This document shows, one piece after another, positions 17,294 to 25,815 of a DNA stretch of 64,000 nucleotides. The notes beneath the pieces are model-generated. The model was given only the letters and a program-made list of their open reading frames with translations, was not told the origin of the DNA and did no database searches. The position numbers and the translations under genes were made by a program. The stretch is from a virus, in IMG/VR virus record IMGVR_UViG_3300002052_000001, positions 1 to 64,000 of that record; one strand, 5' to 3'. How positions within the stretch are numbered: position 1 is the first letter of the stretch; the number at the start of each line of letters is the position of its first letter.

Positions 17294-19473
17294 TGGCTGA
17301 CCCGATCCAGATAGAAAGCCCCCAGGCGAAAATCAACCGGGCCAGGTTTGCTGGCAAGGATTTCTTCACGTTCGTCGATGACATCATCGCCCGGATCCAG
17401 GCGTTGTTTGTCACGGAATTCAACGACTTCGTGGTTTCGGGCGTCGGCCAGATGCTCATCGATATTGTGAGTTGGGCCTGTGAGACGCTGAGCTTCTACA
17501 TCGACCGGCAAGCTACGGAATCTTACCTGGCGACGGCCCGCACCAGGAAGGCCATCAGCAGGCTGGCGCGCCAGCTCGGGTACAAGATGTCGGCGGCCGT
17601 GTCGGCAGCGGTGGATTTGGAAGTGACCCTTGCAGAGGTTCAGACCTTTGCTGTGACTATACCCATCGGATTCAAGTTCCAGGGGCCGAACAACCTGGTT
17701 TTCGAGGCGGTAGAGGCGGTTACCTTTCCGATAGGAGAGGGTCCCTTGAGTCCGCCGCGCACCGTTGGGGTGAGAGAGGGCGAAACGCGGGTAGAGTTCT
17801 TCTCCTCGAATGGCGCGAAGAATCAGATTTTCCGGCTCAACCCTCAGCGCGGACGATACATCGCTGGTAATGGCTTTGTGTGCCGGGTAGCCGGTTTTCC
17901 CTGGTCGGAGTCCGAGATCATTACCTTTGATATGACCGACCAGTTTGAAGTGAATTACAACGATGAGCCGCCGTCCCTGCGATTTGGTGATGGTATTGCC
18001 GGGAACATTCCAGCGGCAGGGGATGAAATCCGGGCCGAATACGTTGCCAATTCGGGCAAGGCGGGAGCTGTCCAGAGCGATACTATTACCGATGTAGTGG
18101 ATCCCCTCGTCGTGGCGGCCACCATTATTCCGTTGAACATTACCAACCCGCTGCCCTCGACGCCGGGCGCGGATCGGGAGGACCTGGAGAAAGCTCGGAC
18201 CAATGCTCAGCGGTTCTATCACGCCCGCGATGTGGCGGTGACCAGGGGCGACTACGAGGGGCTTTCCACGGCTTATGTGGACGCGCTGGCGGGCCAAGTG
18301 GCTATTGCTCAGGCGTTCGCGGCCCATAGCGCGGAAGACGATATCCAGCTCCAGATTTACTTGGACAACATTAGAGTCATACGAGATTCCCTGGCCTCTG
18401 ACGTGCAGGCGGCGACGGACCAGATCGAGCCGGATCGGATGGCCATCTACGAGCTGCGGGACACGGCGGACGATGCAACGGGGGTCATCGCAACCAAGAA
18501 AACCGGGATCGAGTCGGATGCTGATGACGCTATTACTGCCGCCCGGTCCATCAAAAACAGGACTTCCCAGATTGGGGTAGACGCCAACGACATCAAGACC
18601 CACGTGACCGATGGTAAGGCCGCCGTGGACGCCATCACGACGGATACCCCGGACCAGCTAACTGCTGATACCAAGAACGCGCTCAAGGCTTACTTCGACT
18701 CGATCGATGCGGAAGCGGATAACATCTCGGGCGACGCTTCAGCCGCCGACGGAGAGGCGACCACTGTTGTGAACAAGCAGGCCAGTATTAAGACGCAGGC
18801 AGATGAGCTGGAGGAGGAGAACACGACGGCCCAGACCAGCCTGGACGACATGGAGCCGCTGCTCGACAGCATCGAGGCCCAGGTGATCGTTATTAACAAC
18901 CGTGTGACTACGGGCTTTGAGGATGCGATCGAGACTGAGCTGCAAAACATTTTTGACCATGTGGACGGTTTTCTGTCGGCTGATTGCAAGGCTAATCTGG
19001 TCCAGGTGCCGATCCTTACCAGGGACGTGGACGGCTTCCTCCAAGAGCCCCCAGTCGCTTTGATCAACTCGCTACGGGCCTACCTGGACGCACGCAAAGA
19101 GGTCACCCAGGTGCCGGAGGTGGTCTCCGGCGGCGCGTATCTGGTTCCGGCAATTATCGAAATTACCGTTGGAATAAAGGCCGGGTTCGTCAAGCAGACG
19201 GTTTTAACGAACGTCGAGAAGGCGGTTGATGATCTGCTGCGTGTGCGTGCCTTTGGGGCTTCTCTTCGAGTGGCCAACCTGGATACGGTAATTTCGCCGA
19301 ATCCTCAAACCGGTATAGGCGGCGTAGATGGCGTGGCTTACTCGGTGGTCAAGATCGTCGGAACTGTTGGAGACGTGGTTCCGATCGATGCTGATGGGAA
19401 TCTCATCATCACCGAGAAGTACGTCATTACCAAGGGGTCGGTGGCCTTGACTGGTGTGGAGGCGGCGGCATGA
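17293..19473 (+). CDS. baseplate wedge protein, J/gp6-like, with long helical insertion
   Basis: 726 residues from ATG 17293. The N-terminal region (DFFTFVDDIIARIQ, then ETLSFYIDRQATESYLATARTR) and the PGADREDLEKARTNAQRFYHARD segment followed by TRGDYEGLS are the BaseplateJ signature. The family body is interrupted at residues about 353-560 by an Asp/Ala-rich coiled-coil insert. After it a strand domain resumes (AIIEITVGIKAGFV, LRVANLDTVI). T4 gp6 is 660 residues and P2 gpJ about 300, so the insert explains the extra size. It forms the wedge that links to fibres. Confidence 0.88.
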   Translation: MADPIQIESPQAKINRARFAGKDFFTFVDDIIARIQALFVTEFNDFVVSGVGQMLIDIVSWACETLSFYIDRQATESYLATARTRKAISRLARQLGYKMSAAVSAAVDLEVTLAEVQTFAVTIPIGFKFQGPNNLVFEAVEAVTFPIGEGPLSPPRTVGVREGETRVEFFSSNGAKNQIFRLNPQRGRYIAGNGFVCRVAGFPWSESEIITFDMTDQFEVNYNDEPPSLRFGDGIAGNIPAAGDEIRAEYVANSGKAGAVQSDTITDVVDPLVVAATIIPLNITNPLPSTPGADREDLEKARTNAQRFYHARDVAVTRGDYEGLSTAYVDALAGQVAIAQAFAAHSAEDDIQLQIYLDNIRVIRDSLASDVQAATDQIEPDRMAIYELRDTADDATGVIATKKTGIESDADDAITAARSIKNRTSQIGVDANDIKTHVTDGKAAVDAITTDTPDQLTADTKNALKAYFDSIDAEADNISGDASAADGEATTVVNKQASIKTQADELEEENTTAQTSLDDMEPLLDSIEAQVIVINNRVTTGFEDAIETELQNIFDHVDGFLSADCKANLVQVPILTRDVDGFLQEPPVALINSLRAYLDARKEVTQVPEVVSGGAYLVPAIIEITVGIKAGFVKQTVLTNVEKAVDDLLRVRAFGASLRVANLDTVISPNPQTGIGGVDGVAYSVVKIVGTVGDVVPIDADGNLIITEKYVITKGSVALTGVEAAA

Positions 19474-20102
19474 ACCTGAAGGCGAAGCGCCACCTGGTGC
19501 TGTACCTGCTCTGCCTGCCGTGGGACTTGCTGGTATGGGGGGGTATCCTGTTGATTCGAGCGCTCTGGGGTACCAGGCTGGAGTGGGAAAATCCTCGCGA
19601 TAATCCGGCTGCCAAGCCTGGTGGTCCGGGCGGCCCGTCGCTGACCTGTGAGATGAAAAAGGGCTCCTGGCCGGTGAGCGAGGGTCGTTGGCCGAAGGGT
19701 TGGTATCTGCGGGAGCTGCCGGACGGGACAAAGTACCCTTGGGGAGGATCTACCATAGGGCACGCGATCTTTTACGGGCCGCTAAAGCGGCACCCGAGGG
19801 GGAAGCCGTGGCGGCCGGTCCAGTTCCATGAGCATGTGCACGTTGAGCAATACGAGGCTTCCATGCTGCGGGCCTTTGTGCTGGCGGCCTTAGTTGCGGC
19901 TGTGGGGCAGTCGACTGCCTCCTACGTGCTCGCCGGGCTCCTCTGGCTCACGGGCTACATCCAGATGGGTGTCGGAAACTGGACTACCGCCTGGCTGAGG
20001 GGTGAGAATCCGTACGAAGGCAGTCATCACGAAGAGGCGGCGTACGCCCTGGATGATGACTACGAGCAGGAGCTGGAGAAGGAGAAGCAGGAAGGTGTCT
20101 GA
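19470..20102 (+). CDS. membrane protein with HExxH motif (putative metallopeptidase)
   Basis: 210 residues; ATG 19470 overlaps the wedge stop by four bases. N-terminal helix LVLYLLCLPWDLLVWGGILLI is a membrane anchor, with a second hydrophobic stretch near residues 130-165. The HExxH motif HEHVH is at residues 120-124 followed by EQYEAS; the C-terminal motif ENPYEGSHHEEAAYALD may supply the third ligand. This is the pattern of small bacterial membrane proteins with HERVHVRQ and a C-terminal NPFE-type segment, whose activity I do not know to be proven. Palindrome copy 2 lies between (GQSTAS). Confidence 0.62.
   Translation: MNLKAKRHLVLYLLCLPWDLLVWGGILLIRALWGTRLEWENPRDNPAAKPGGPGGPSLTCEMKKGSWPVSEGRWPKGWYLRELPDGTKYPWGGSTIGHAIFYGPLKRHPRGKPWRPVQFHEHVHVEQYEASMLRAFVLAALVAAVGQSTASYVLAGLLWLTGYIQMGVGNWTTAWLRGENPYEGSHHEEAAYALDDDYEQELEKEKQEGV
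19906..19919. repeat. dispersed palindrome copy 2
   Basis: GGCAGTCGACTGCC, perfect 14-bp core. It lies inside the metallopeptidase-like gene and is read as G-Q-S-T-A. Confidence 0.85.
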
Positions 20103-21006
20103 GACCTCTCCACGAATGGGATGGACGTATCCCAGCCAGCACGACGATCCCTGGTTTGATGGATTCGTCGATTTCGTGCGGGCGACGGATGCCTCCGGTT
20201 TCGCGGCTCGCGAGGATCGAAATCTTATCCTGACCGGTGGCGGTCTGTTGTCCTGGTCCCCCGGCGGATCCGGGTTGACCTGGAGCGAGGCTTTTCTTGT
20301 TTTCTCGCCCTCCACCGGGTTTTTCACGCGCATCGTGGCCAACTCCCTGGCTCCGGCCGACGGCCAGGTGATCCGGGCCGAGATCACCCGGCATCCGGGG
20401 CAGAACGTGAACGTGGCGGCGGAGGTCGCCAATATCGCTCTGAACACCGACGATTCGCTTATCCTGGGGCTGCGGGTCGGCACGAATTTTATTTTTCGCA
20501 ACGCCATGATCATGCAGGCCGGGACGGTCATTGAGGCAGAGGATTTTTTCAGCGGTGGCGGCGGTGGTGGTGGCGGAATTGGCGGCGCTTTCAAATATGT
20601 GGCACCGGGCGATTCGGTATCCGTGCTGCCCAACACCCAGATTAATGTGGACGGTAAGGTGGTTGTCGACGGTCGTGTGTTCCTGAACGGCCACATGCGG
20701 TTTATCGGCCGCTGGCACACACCGCCCCAGGTGCTGCCGATTATTGGCGAGGCGGCCGAGATTCCCAATAACTGCATTGCCCGGATTGACCCGACGTACG
20801 GGCCATTCACCCTCACGCTCAGGCCCAGGGGCACCCCAGGGGAGAAGGTGGAGCTGATCAGCATCAGCGATGCCGCGACGCCGCCGGTGGTGACGGTGGA
20901 TGGTCAGGGGCCGCTGTTAGGGGGGCTTCCTTCTAGGCAGCTTACAACTCCGCGAGAGTACCTGCGGCTGGAGCGCGTGAAGGGCAACGGATGGATGGTA
21001 GGTTAA
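20095..21006 (+). CDS. hypothetical tail/fibre-associated protein
   Basis: 303 residues. I chose GTG 20095, which overlaps the preceding stop by eight bases and has GGAGAAGCAGGAA upstream; a further upstream reading through 20002 would be basic nonsense within the preceding gene. Beta-rich, with a Gly-run linker (SGGGGGGGG) at residues about 160-170, then KYVAPGDSVSVLPNTQINVDG, resembling structural-loop patterns of phage fibre stems. The C-terminus ends GNGWMVG, typical of fibre proteins. Confidence 0.7.
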   Translation: MSETSPRMGWTYPSQHDDPWFDGFVDFVRATDASGFAAREDRNLILTGGGLLSWSPGGSGLTWSEAFLVFSPSTGFFTRIVANSLAPADGQVIRAEITRHPGQNVNVAAEVANIALNTDDSLILGLRVGTNFIFRNAMIMQAGTVIEAEDFFSGGGGGGGGIGGAFKYVAPGDSVSVLPNTQINVDGKVVVDGRVFLNGHMRFIGRWHTPPQVLPIIGEAAEIPNNCIARIDPTYGPFTLTLRPRGTPGEKVELISISDAATPPVVTVDGQGPLLGGLPSRQLTTPREYLRLERVKGNGWMVG

Positions 21007-21007
21007 G

Positions 21008-21526
21008 ATGACCCAGTTGCGCAATTATTTGGCTACTCTATTCACCACGAAAAAGTGGTGTCGGTCATCGCAGCCGCTATTCGAGAAGGACACGGCGGAT
21101 ATTTACAACGGTCCTACTCATGCGGAATGGTGGTGTGTTGTTTTGGCCTATACCGATTTGGCGACGGCCAAGTCTGTGCTTGTTCAGGCGATTCAGAACG
21201 AGGCGGCACTGCTCTCCGCGAGCGAGCTGAAGACCAAGATGGAATCGCTGACTGTTTCGATGACAGTCCAGGAGTACACGGCTCTGATGGACTGGGCTCG
21301 GCCTCTGCGACAGGGGCCGTCGGAGGCAGCTCTTCATGGGGCTTTATACGGGGCCGCCAGGTTTTTGAAAGAGGAGCGTCCGGAGATTATTCCGGTTCCC
21401 ATTCACTGTTTGATAAGAAAGGAGGCCGAGAGGAGTGCGGTGTCGATGGATGAAGCCACAACCACTTTCTACACATTTTTGCGTGGACAGGTGGATTTGA
21501 ATACCTGGAAGGGCGAGTACGCCTGA
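21008..21526 (+). CDS. fibre-array paralogue A1 (unknown family)
   Basis: 172 residues from ATG 21008. It is the first of four intact homologues within 7 kb (others at 25134, 25816, 27569) plus a remnant at 25678. Shared landmarks: two Trp-Cys pairs (WC near residue 17 and WWCVVLAYTDL), a run TAKSVLVQAIQNEAA, then ELKTKMESLTVSMT-QEYTALMDWA, and a C-terminal FYTFLRGQVDLNTW-GEYA. Mostly helical, with no membrane segment. The family is unknown to me. Its interleaving with fibre genes suggests a fibre-assembly partner or chaperone, one per fibre. Confidence 0.75.
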   Translation: MTQLRNYLATLFTTKKWCRSSQPLFEKDTADIYNGPTHAEWWCVVLAYTDLATAKSVLVQAIQNEAALLSASELKTKMESLTVSMTVQEYTALMDWARPLRQGPSEAALHGALYGAARFLKEERPEIIPVPIHCLIRKEAERSAVSMDEATTTFYTFLRGQVDLNTWKGEYA

Positions 21527-22293
21527 TGAGCGGTTTTTCAAAAAAATATATTTTATCAGAAATTCAACGGCTGGAGGCAGAGATTGCCGCCGGAGCTGCT
21601 GGTCCGTTGTCTCAGATAGATGTCGATGTCCCTGCCGGAACTTACAGTGATTTTGGGAACGGCATTACCGGTTGGGCCGATGCAGATGTGGTGGTTATAA
21701 ATCCCACCACTGGTACGGTGTATATTGAGGGATTTTATTCATCTCCGATAGCTGGGATTAAGGGCGAAAAGAAAATCATTAGGAACGATGGCACATATTC
21801 TGTTTTTATTAGTCACATGGATGTGGGTGCTGTCGCAGAAGACAAGATTTTTATCAAGCAGAGGGAACTCTTAGAGTTGGCTCAGGATGACCTGGCTGTA
21901 TTTTATTATGATACAGAGGAAGAACACTGGTATCAAACCGATGCAAAACCTAAAGGTAATGATCTTGAGCCTACGTCGTCGCGGCGGCTAAATGAATACA
22001 CAGGATCGGTTGGAGAGCGTGTTCCATATGAGCCAGCGAGTTTTACAGGAAATAAACGGATTACATTTCCGCCCGGTCCATCAATGGGTGACTTGTTTGC
22101 AATAAAGAATGTAACCGGCAGCACGGCGATTATCAATGTTTATTCTGCTTCACAAAAGATTGAAGATCCTATCAGTGGAGGTGTTATCGCTGCGGCAACG
22201 GACATTCCTATTGGTCTTGCGTGGATTGGGGTCACCTGGCAGTTTATGAGTTCGGAGGGGGGTTATTGGGCCTGGCATGTGGTGGGAGGATAG
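21526..22293 (+). CDS. tail fibre-like protein
   Basis: 255 residues; ATG 21526 overlaps the previous stop by one base. N-terminal coiled-coil SEIQRLEAEIAAGAA is followed by beta-repeats. The segment KKIIRNDGTYSVFISHMDVGAVAEDKI and later LAVFYYDTEEEHWYQT reproduce the fibre pattern IN-GS---L---D---A-NRI---...YD--E--W seen again at 23707 and 28132. The C-terminal half has VPYEPASFTGNKRITFPPGP. Base composition is distinctly A/T-rich, consistent with an exchanged adhesin module. Confidence 0.72.
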   Translation: MSGFSKKYILSEIQRLEAEIAAGAAGPLSQIDVDVPAGTYSDFGNGITGWADADVVVINPTTGTVYIEGFYSSPIAGIKGEKKIIRNDGTYSVFISHMDVGAVAEDKIFIKQRELLELAQDDLAVFYYDTEEEHWYQTDAKPKGNDLEPTSSRRLNEYTGSVGERVPYEPASFTGNKRITFPPGPSMGDLFAIKNVTGSTAIINVYSASQKIEDPISGGVIAAATDIPIGLAWIGVTWQFMSSEGGYWAWHVVGG

Positions 22294-22296
22294 ATT

Positions 22297-22731
22297 ATGC
22301 ACGTTCCTGCCAATCAAGTTTTGCCAATAAGGTATATGAATAATGCCGATGCCACCACGATTTATCGAGGGCAGCCGGTATATGTTTTTTCAAGCAACAG
22401 AAATGTGAAGATAGCGAGGGTTACATCTTTTGCTGAAGCACAATATTGGGGAACAGCTATAGCGGATGTTGCTCAACCTGATCATGGTTTTTTCGCATAC
22501 GCTGGTCCCGTTATTATTCCCAGCTCCTATCAATATGGCTCTAGTTGGGCAGCCGGTGATTATATCTATTTGAACTATAGTAGCGCTGGTTCTTACCGTA
22601 ACGCGCCCCACCAGATTGGGGGTTACTTTATTGTGCCGATTGGCCGGGTGGCGGAGATGATTGGTTCGGATGCCATTGTTACGATCGAGAAGGGTGAGAT
22701 AGTGGAAGTACCTGGTGCACCGCCACCATAG
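22297..22731 (+). CDS. small fibre-cassette protein
   Basis: 144 residues from ATG 22297, three bases after the previous stop, preceded by GGTGGGAGG. Contains a strand block of the kind found in DUF2190-like capsid/fibre decoration domains: GQPVYVFSSNRNVKIAR, then YWGTAIADVAQPDHGFFAYAG, and IVPIGRVAEMIGSDAIV, ending in VEVPGAPPP. It probably decorates or caps the neighbouring fibre. The assignment to a named family is uncertain. Confidence 0.66.
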   Translation: MHVPANQVLPIRYMNNADATTIYRGQPVYVFSSNRNVKIARVTSFAEAQYWGTAIADVAQPDHGFFAYAGPVIIPSSYQYGSSWAAGDYIYLNYSSAGSYRNAPHQIGGYFIVPIGRVAEMIGSDAIVTIEKGEIVEVPGAPPP

Positions 22732-22744
22732 GAGCCGATTTGTG

Positions 22745-23671
22745 ATGCAGGTGTTGGATAGAATGGGCACACAGGATATCGTTGATGGCGATACGTTCGT
22801 GGAGCAAATCCGTAACAGGTATGCTCTGCTAAATGGCGGTCTCTGTGTCGAGGATGAAGGGCGCACTATATATACAAATTCAAGTCACGGACTGTCAGAA
22901 GGGTGTCGGGCTTGCAAGGCCGGTACCTGGATTTGCCTGCCTACTACAGGATGGTGCAATCTAACTTGTGATTTCTGTGCAAGAAAGCCCCCGAAAAAAG
23001 ACCATGACGAGCACCTTTATATTAATACGCGATCCGCCGTCCAGGTCGTGTCGGACATCATGGCTGAGAATCCGAAAATTACGGGGGTGTCTTTTTCTGG
23101 AGGAGAGTTTCTGCTGGAGCGAGACAAGGTTATTTCCATATTGACTCTTTTCTCTAAAACGGCTCCCGCTATTTATCTCTGGGCCTATACTAATGGTAAG
23201 CTGGTCGATTCGGATATCTTGGCGAAGCTCAAAGACGCCGGGCTTGATGAGCTGCGGGTCAACCTGGCTGCCACGGATTTCAGTGATGAGGTATTAGAGA
23301 AACTCATTCTGGTGAAGGACATTATTGGCAAGGTTACCGTTGAAATTCCGTCTATTCCACAGGTTAGAAAGAGGCTGTTGGACGATGGGAAACTGCAAAT
23401 CCTTATAGATTGCGGGGTGGCGCAGCTCAACCTGGCCGAGTTGATGATTCATCACCAGGGAACCGAAGGATACGTTGTAGGAAAGGAGGCTTATGTCTAC
23501 AAGTCGTGGCTGGTCAGTCCTACCGAAAGTAGGTTTATCACGGTAGATATTATCGAGTACGTTGTGCGTAATGGGCTGGATATTCTGGTCAACGACTGTT
23601 CCAACGATGCCAAATATCTGCATCTGATAAGGAAACGTTATGGTGCGAAGTATAGACACGGGAACAACTAA
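22745..23671 (+). CDS. radical SAM enzyme
   Basis: 308 residues from ATG 22745. The radical SAM [4Fe-4S] motif CxxxCxxC is present as CNLTCDFC at about residues 70-77, preceded by another pair CRACKAG. The SAM-binding GGE motif is FSGGEFLL, and TIM-barrel strands follow (AIYLWAYTNGKL, ELRVNLAATDF, TVEIPSI). These enzymes cleave S-adenosylmethionine to a 5'-deoxyadenosyl radical for difficult C-H chemistry. It has no obvious C-terminal SPASM cluster. It sits among fibre genes, between a 144-residue cassette protein and the fibre at 23707. The substrate is unknown; a modified fibre or peptide is an inference. Confidence 0.9.
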   Translation: MQVLDRMGTQDIVDGDTFVEQIRNRYALLNGGLCVEDEGRTIYTNSSHGLSEGCRACKAGTWICLPTTGWCNLTCDFCARKPPKKDHDEHLYINTRSAVQVVSDIMAENPKITGVSFSGGEFLLERDKVISILTLFSKTAPAIYLWAYTNGKLVDSDILAKLKDAGLDELRVNLAATDFSDEVLEKLILVKDIIGKVTVEIPSIPQVRKRLLDDGKLQILIDCGVAQLNLAELMIHHQGTEGYVVGKEAYVYKSWLVSPTESRFITVDIIEYVVRNGLDILVNDCSNDAKYLHLIRKRYGAKYRHGNN

Positions 23672-23706
23672 AGCTGGCAAGATAGTCGAGCTTCTGGGGT
23701 TATCTA

Positions 23707-24891
23707 ATGACCGATCAGATAAAGAGTTTTGACCCTGTAACTGAACGGGCCAAGATATTGGCCGCGCCTTACGCTGAGCACCTAATACGAGCGCAGACTG
23801 GCCTTTTATACGTTTATCCTAGCGGCGGAGGTGTTTACAATAGTTATGCACCCGGATCTTCTAGCCAGTGGCGGAAGTGCCATACTTTACTTCTTTTCCC
23901 CGGATCCGCCGGAACCATGATTCGCGGATTCCAAAATTACGCTGGTTCCGATGATTTCGTGCGTGAAAAGACCATCATAAACGTGGGCAGCGCTTTCGTT
24001 GCGCTATTGCACGACAGCGACACTGTTTCAAGTAACAGGCTCAAGTGCCCGAATGACACCACTTTGTTCTTAGGCCCGAAGCAGGGATGCAAAATAATAT
24101 ACGATACAACCGATGATAGATGGTTTGTCGCGCAGAGTTTGAACCTGAATGCGCCCGCTTATCCCTGGCTCCCGGTAGATACGGCAACCTATAACTCTTG
24201 GCCTCCCTCTCCCTACAGCGGCGGCTGGGGCGGGTCGGCTGATTTTGTGAGCCTTGCCCCGTCGGTAGATGTGCTCATAAACGGAATAGTTAGTTCTTTT
24301 GTATTTAGTGGCATCTCCAGCCCTGTCAAACCAATAAGATTTCTATTCAACACGAGCGATACATATAGTGTGAGTATCGCCCATAACTCAGGAAGCGCCA
24401 CCGCAAATGAGAGGGTTCTCACGGATACACAAGAAACAATAGTGCTGCGAAAGGACGATGGCGTCCTACTGATATACGACAGCCGGGGCACCGTGATGAA
24501 ATGGCGTGCGTGGAAACTAGGCAGTCGGCGCACGAACACGGTACGGGTTTTCATCGCGGGGACGGTTTCCTCGGGTGGCGAGCAAGGCGGTGCGTGGGAG
24601 GCCCCGTTCAACGGAAGGATTATCAGGGCTACTGCTTACAGAAAGGGCACTACGGGCACTGGCGGCAGTACGATAGTGGACGTGAATATCGAGGGCACAA
24701 CCATTTTTACAACTCAGTCGAACAGGCCGACTATCCCCTATGACGATGCAGACGGTAAGGATACGGCACCTGCTATCGAAGCGGGGGATTTTTCTCAGGG
24801 CGAAATGGTAACGGTAGACGTTGATCAAGTAGACACCGGTGGTGTTGTAACAGATTTATCGGTGATTCTTGAGGTTGAATACCACAAGTAA
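23707..24891 (+). CDS. tail fibre / receptor-binding protein
   Basis: 394 residues from ATG 23707. It has a long beta-rich body: TIINVGSAFVALLHDSDTV-NRL and YDTTDDRWFVAQS form the fibre repeat shared with genes at 21526 and 28132. The C-terminal 110 residues (VFIAGTVSSGGEQGGAWEAPF, then IIRATAYRKG, then IVDVNIEGTTIF, ending TDLSVILEVEYHK) resemble C-terminal jelly-roll domains of long tail fibres. It follows the radical SAM gene by 35 bases and would be a natural physical partner. Confidence 0.78.
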   Translation: MTDQIKSFDPVTERAKILAAPYAEHLIRAQTGLLYVYPSGGGVYNSYAPGSSSQWRKCHTLLLFPGSAGTMIRGFQNYAGSDDFVREKTIINVGSAFVALLHDSDTVSSNRLKCPNDTTLFLGPKQGCKIIYDTTDDRWFVAQSLNLNAPAYPWLPVDTATYNSWPPSPYSGGWGGSADFVSLAPSVDVLINGIVSSFVFSGISSPVKPIRFLFNTSDTYSVSIAHNSGSATANERVLTDTQETIVLRKDDGVLLIYDSRGTVMKWRAWKLGSRRTNTVRVFIAGTVSSGGEQGGAWEAPFNGRIIRATAYRKGTTGTGGSTIVDVNIEGTTIFTTQSNRPTIPYDDADGKDTAPAIEAGDFSQGEMVTVDVDQVDTGGVVTDLSVILEVEYHK

Positions 24892-24902
24892 GGAGAAATC
24901 CA

Positions 24903-25121
24903 ATGGCGCAATCAAAGGTACCTGTTAGCGTTTCCTATGCTGACGCAGCCGCGTTGCAAACGTGGTTGAATAATCTTGCGACAGATGTGTCCGGGGGTAA
25001 GGTAATATCTTTTCATGTGACTACTCGTTCGGAGGGAACGGGCGGAATGATCGAGGGCGAGCTTATTCTCTCTTCCGCCACGTCGATCGACGATCTTACA
25101 GTGGCGGTAGAAGACGCCTAG
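24903..25121 (+). CDS. 72-residue protein B1 (paralogue of gene at 33550)
   Basis: ATG 24903 after AAGGAGAAATCC. The product shares a block with the 70-residue gene at 33550: V-VS-ADAA-L--W--NLATD---GKVI-F, then -G-IEGELI/VGKVI and a C-terminal D(D)LTVA-ED. Both sit directly downstream of a fibre gene, so the pair may be fibre-tip caps or chaperones. No Cys, no membrane segment. Unknown family. Confidence 0.72.
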   Translation: MAQSKVPVSVSYADAAALQTWLNNLATDVSGGKVISFHVTTRSEGTGGMIEGELILSSATSIDDLTVAVEDA

Positions 25122-25133
25122 TAGGAGACTTTT

Positions 25134-25658
25134 GTGCCTACGATAAAACAGTTTTTGGACGGACTATTTGAGCAGAAGGCAGGGGCGTGGTGTGCGTTCG
25201 CCCAGAAACTCGTAAAAGAAGATTCGGCGGACACCTACAATGGTACAAATCGGCCGGATTTTTGGTGTCAGGTGCTGGCTTATACCAATTTGACGAAGGC
25301 CAAAGCCGTCATCGTTCAGGCTATCCATAACGCGGCGGCCGATCTTGATCCTGGTGATCTGAGAACCAAGCTGGAGTCGCTGACCGTTTCGCTGACGGCG
25401 GAGGAATATGATGCCCTCATCGCATGGGCAAAGCCCTTGCGCCGTGGAGTATCGTTTCCGAAATTGCATTCGGCGTTGTACTCGGCCGCCATTTTTTTGA
25501 AAACGGAAGCCCAGGACAAGATCAAGGCTCCGGTAATCTATCTTATCGATTATGAAAGGGAGAAGAGTACAGTGAGGCTTTCGCAGGCGAGGGAGACCTT
25601 TTATACATTTCTGCGTTCGGAAGTGACATTGGAGGAGTGGAGGGGATCCTATACCTGA
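25134..25658 (+). CDS. fibre-array paralogue A2
   Basis: 174 residues from GTG 25134 after TAGGAGACTTTT. It matches A1 along its length: WCAFAQKLVKEDSADTYNGTN, then DFWCQVLAYTNLTKAKAVIVQAI, then LRTKLESLTVSLTAEEYDAL-AWAKPLRRG and the C-terminal FYTFLRSEVTLEEWRGSYT. The N-terminal helix (TIKQFLDGLFEQ) resembles A4 and the remnant A3. It is followed at once by the remnant, indicating a local tandem duplication. Confidence 0.75.
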   Translation: MPTIKQFLDGLFEQKAGAWCAFAQKLVKEDSADTYNGTNRPDFWCQVLAYTNLTKAKAVIVQAIHNAAADLDPGDLRTKLESLTVSLTAEEYDALIAWAKPLRRGVSFPKLHSALYSAAIFLKTEAQDKIKAPVIYLIDYEREKSTVRLSQARETFYTFLRSEVTLEEWRGSYT

Positions 25659-25677
25659 TTTGTATTAGGAGGGTTTT

Positions 25678-25789
25678 ATGCCTACGGTGAAGGAGTATTT
25701 TACTACGCAGTTAGAAGAGTGGGTTGAAAGCCTGGTTTGTAAGTCAGGTAACCTTTGATCAGTTTAGCGCGGGTGGAACTTATACCTAG
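25678..25789 (+). pseudogene. decayed copy A3 of the fibre-array paralogue
   Basis: ATG 25678 begins a 26-residue ORF (to TGA 25756-25758) starting MPTVKEYFTT, which matches the N-termini of A2 and A4. About 30 bases downstream, in another frame, TAT ACC TAG (25781-25789) reproduces the conserved C-terminal Tyr-Thr-stop of A2, A4 and A5. The whole middle is deleted, leaving both ends of an A gene. It occupies most of the 157-base gap between A2 and A4; otherwise the gap is empty apart from the ribosome site of A4. Confidence 0.7.
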
Positions 25790-25815
25790 AGTTATACGTT
25801 TGTAAGGAGAAGCGC

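Noticed and set aside
17206-18603. Long minus-strand ORF (465 residues)
   Set aside because: Antisense to the J-like wedge gene. Its translation is Arg/His/Gly/Val-rich with no motif, an effect of GC-rich codon bias on the opposite strand.
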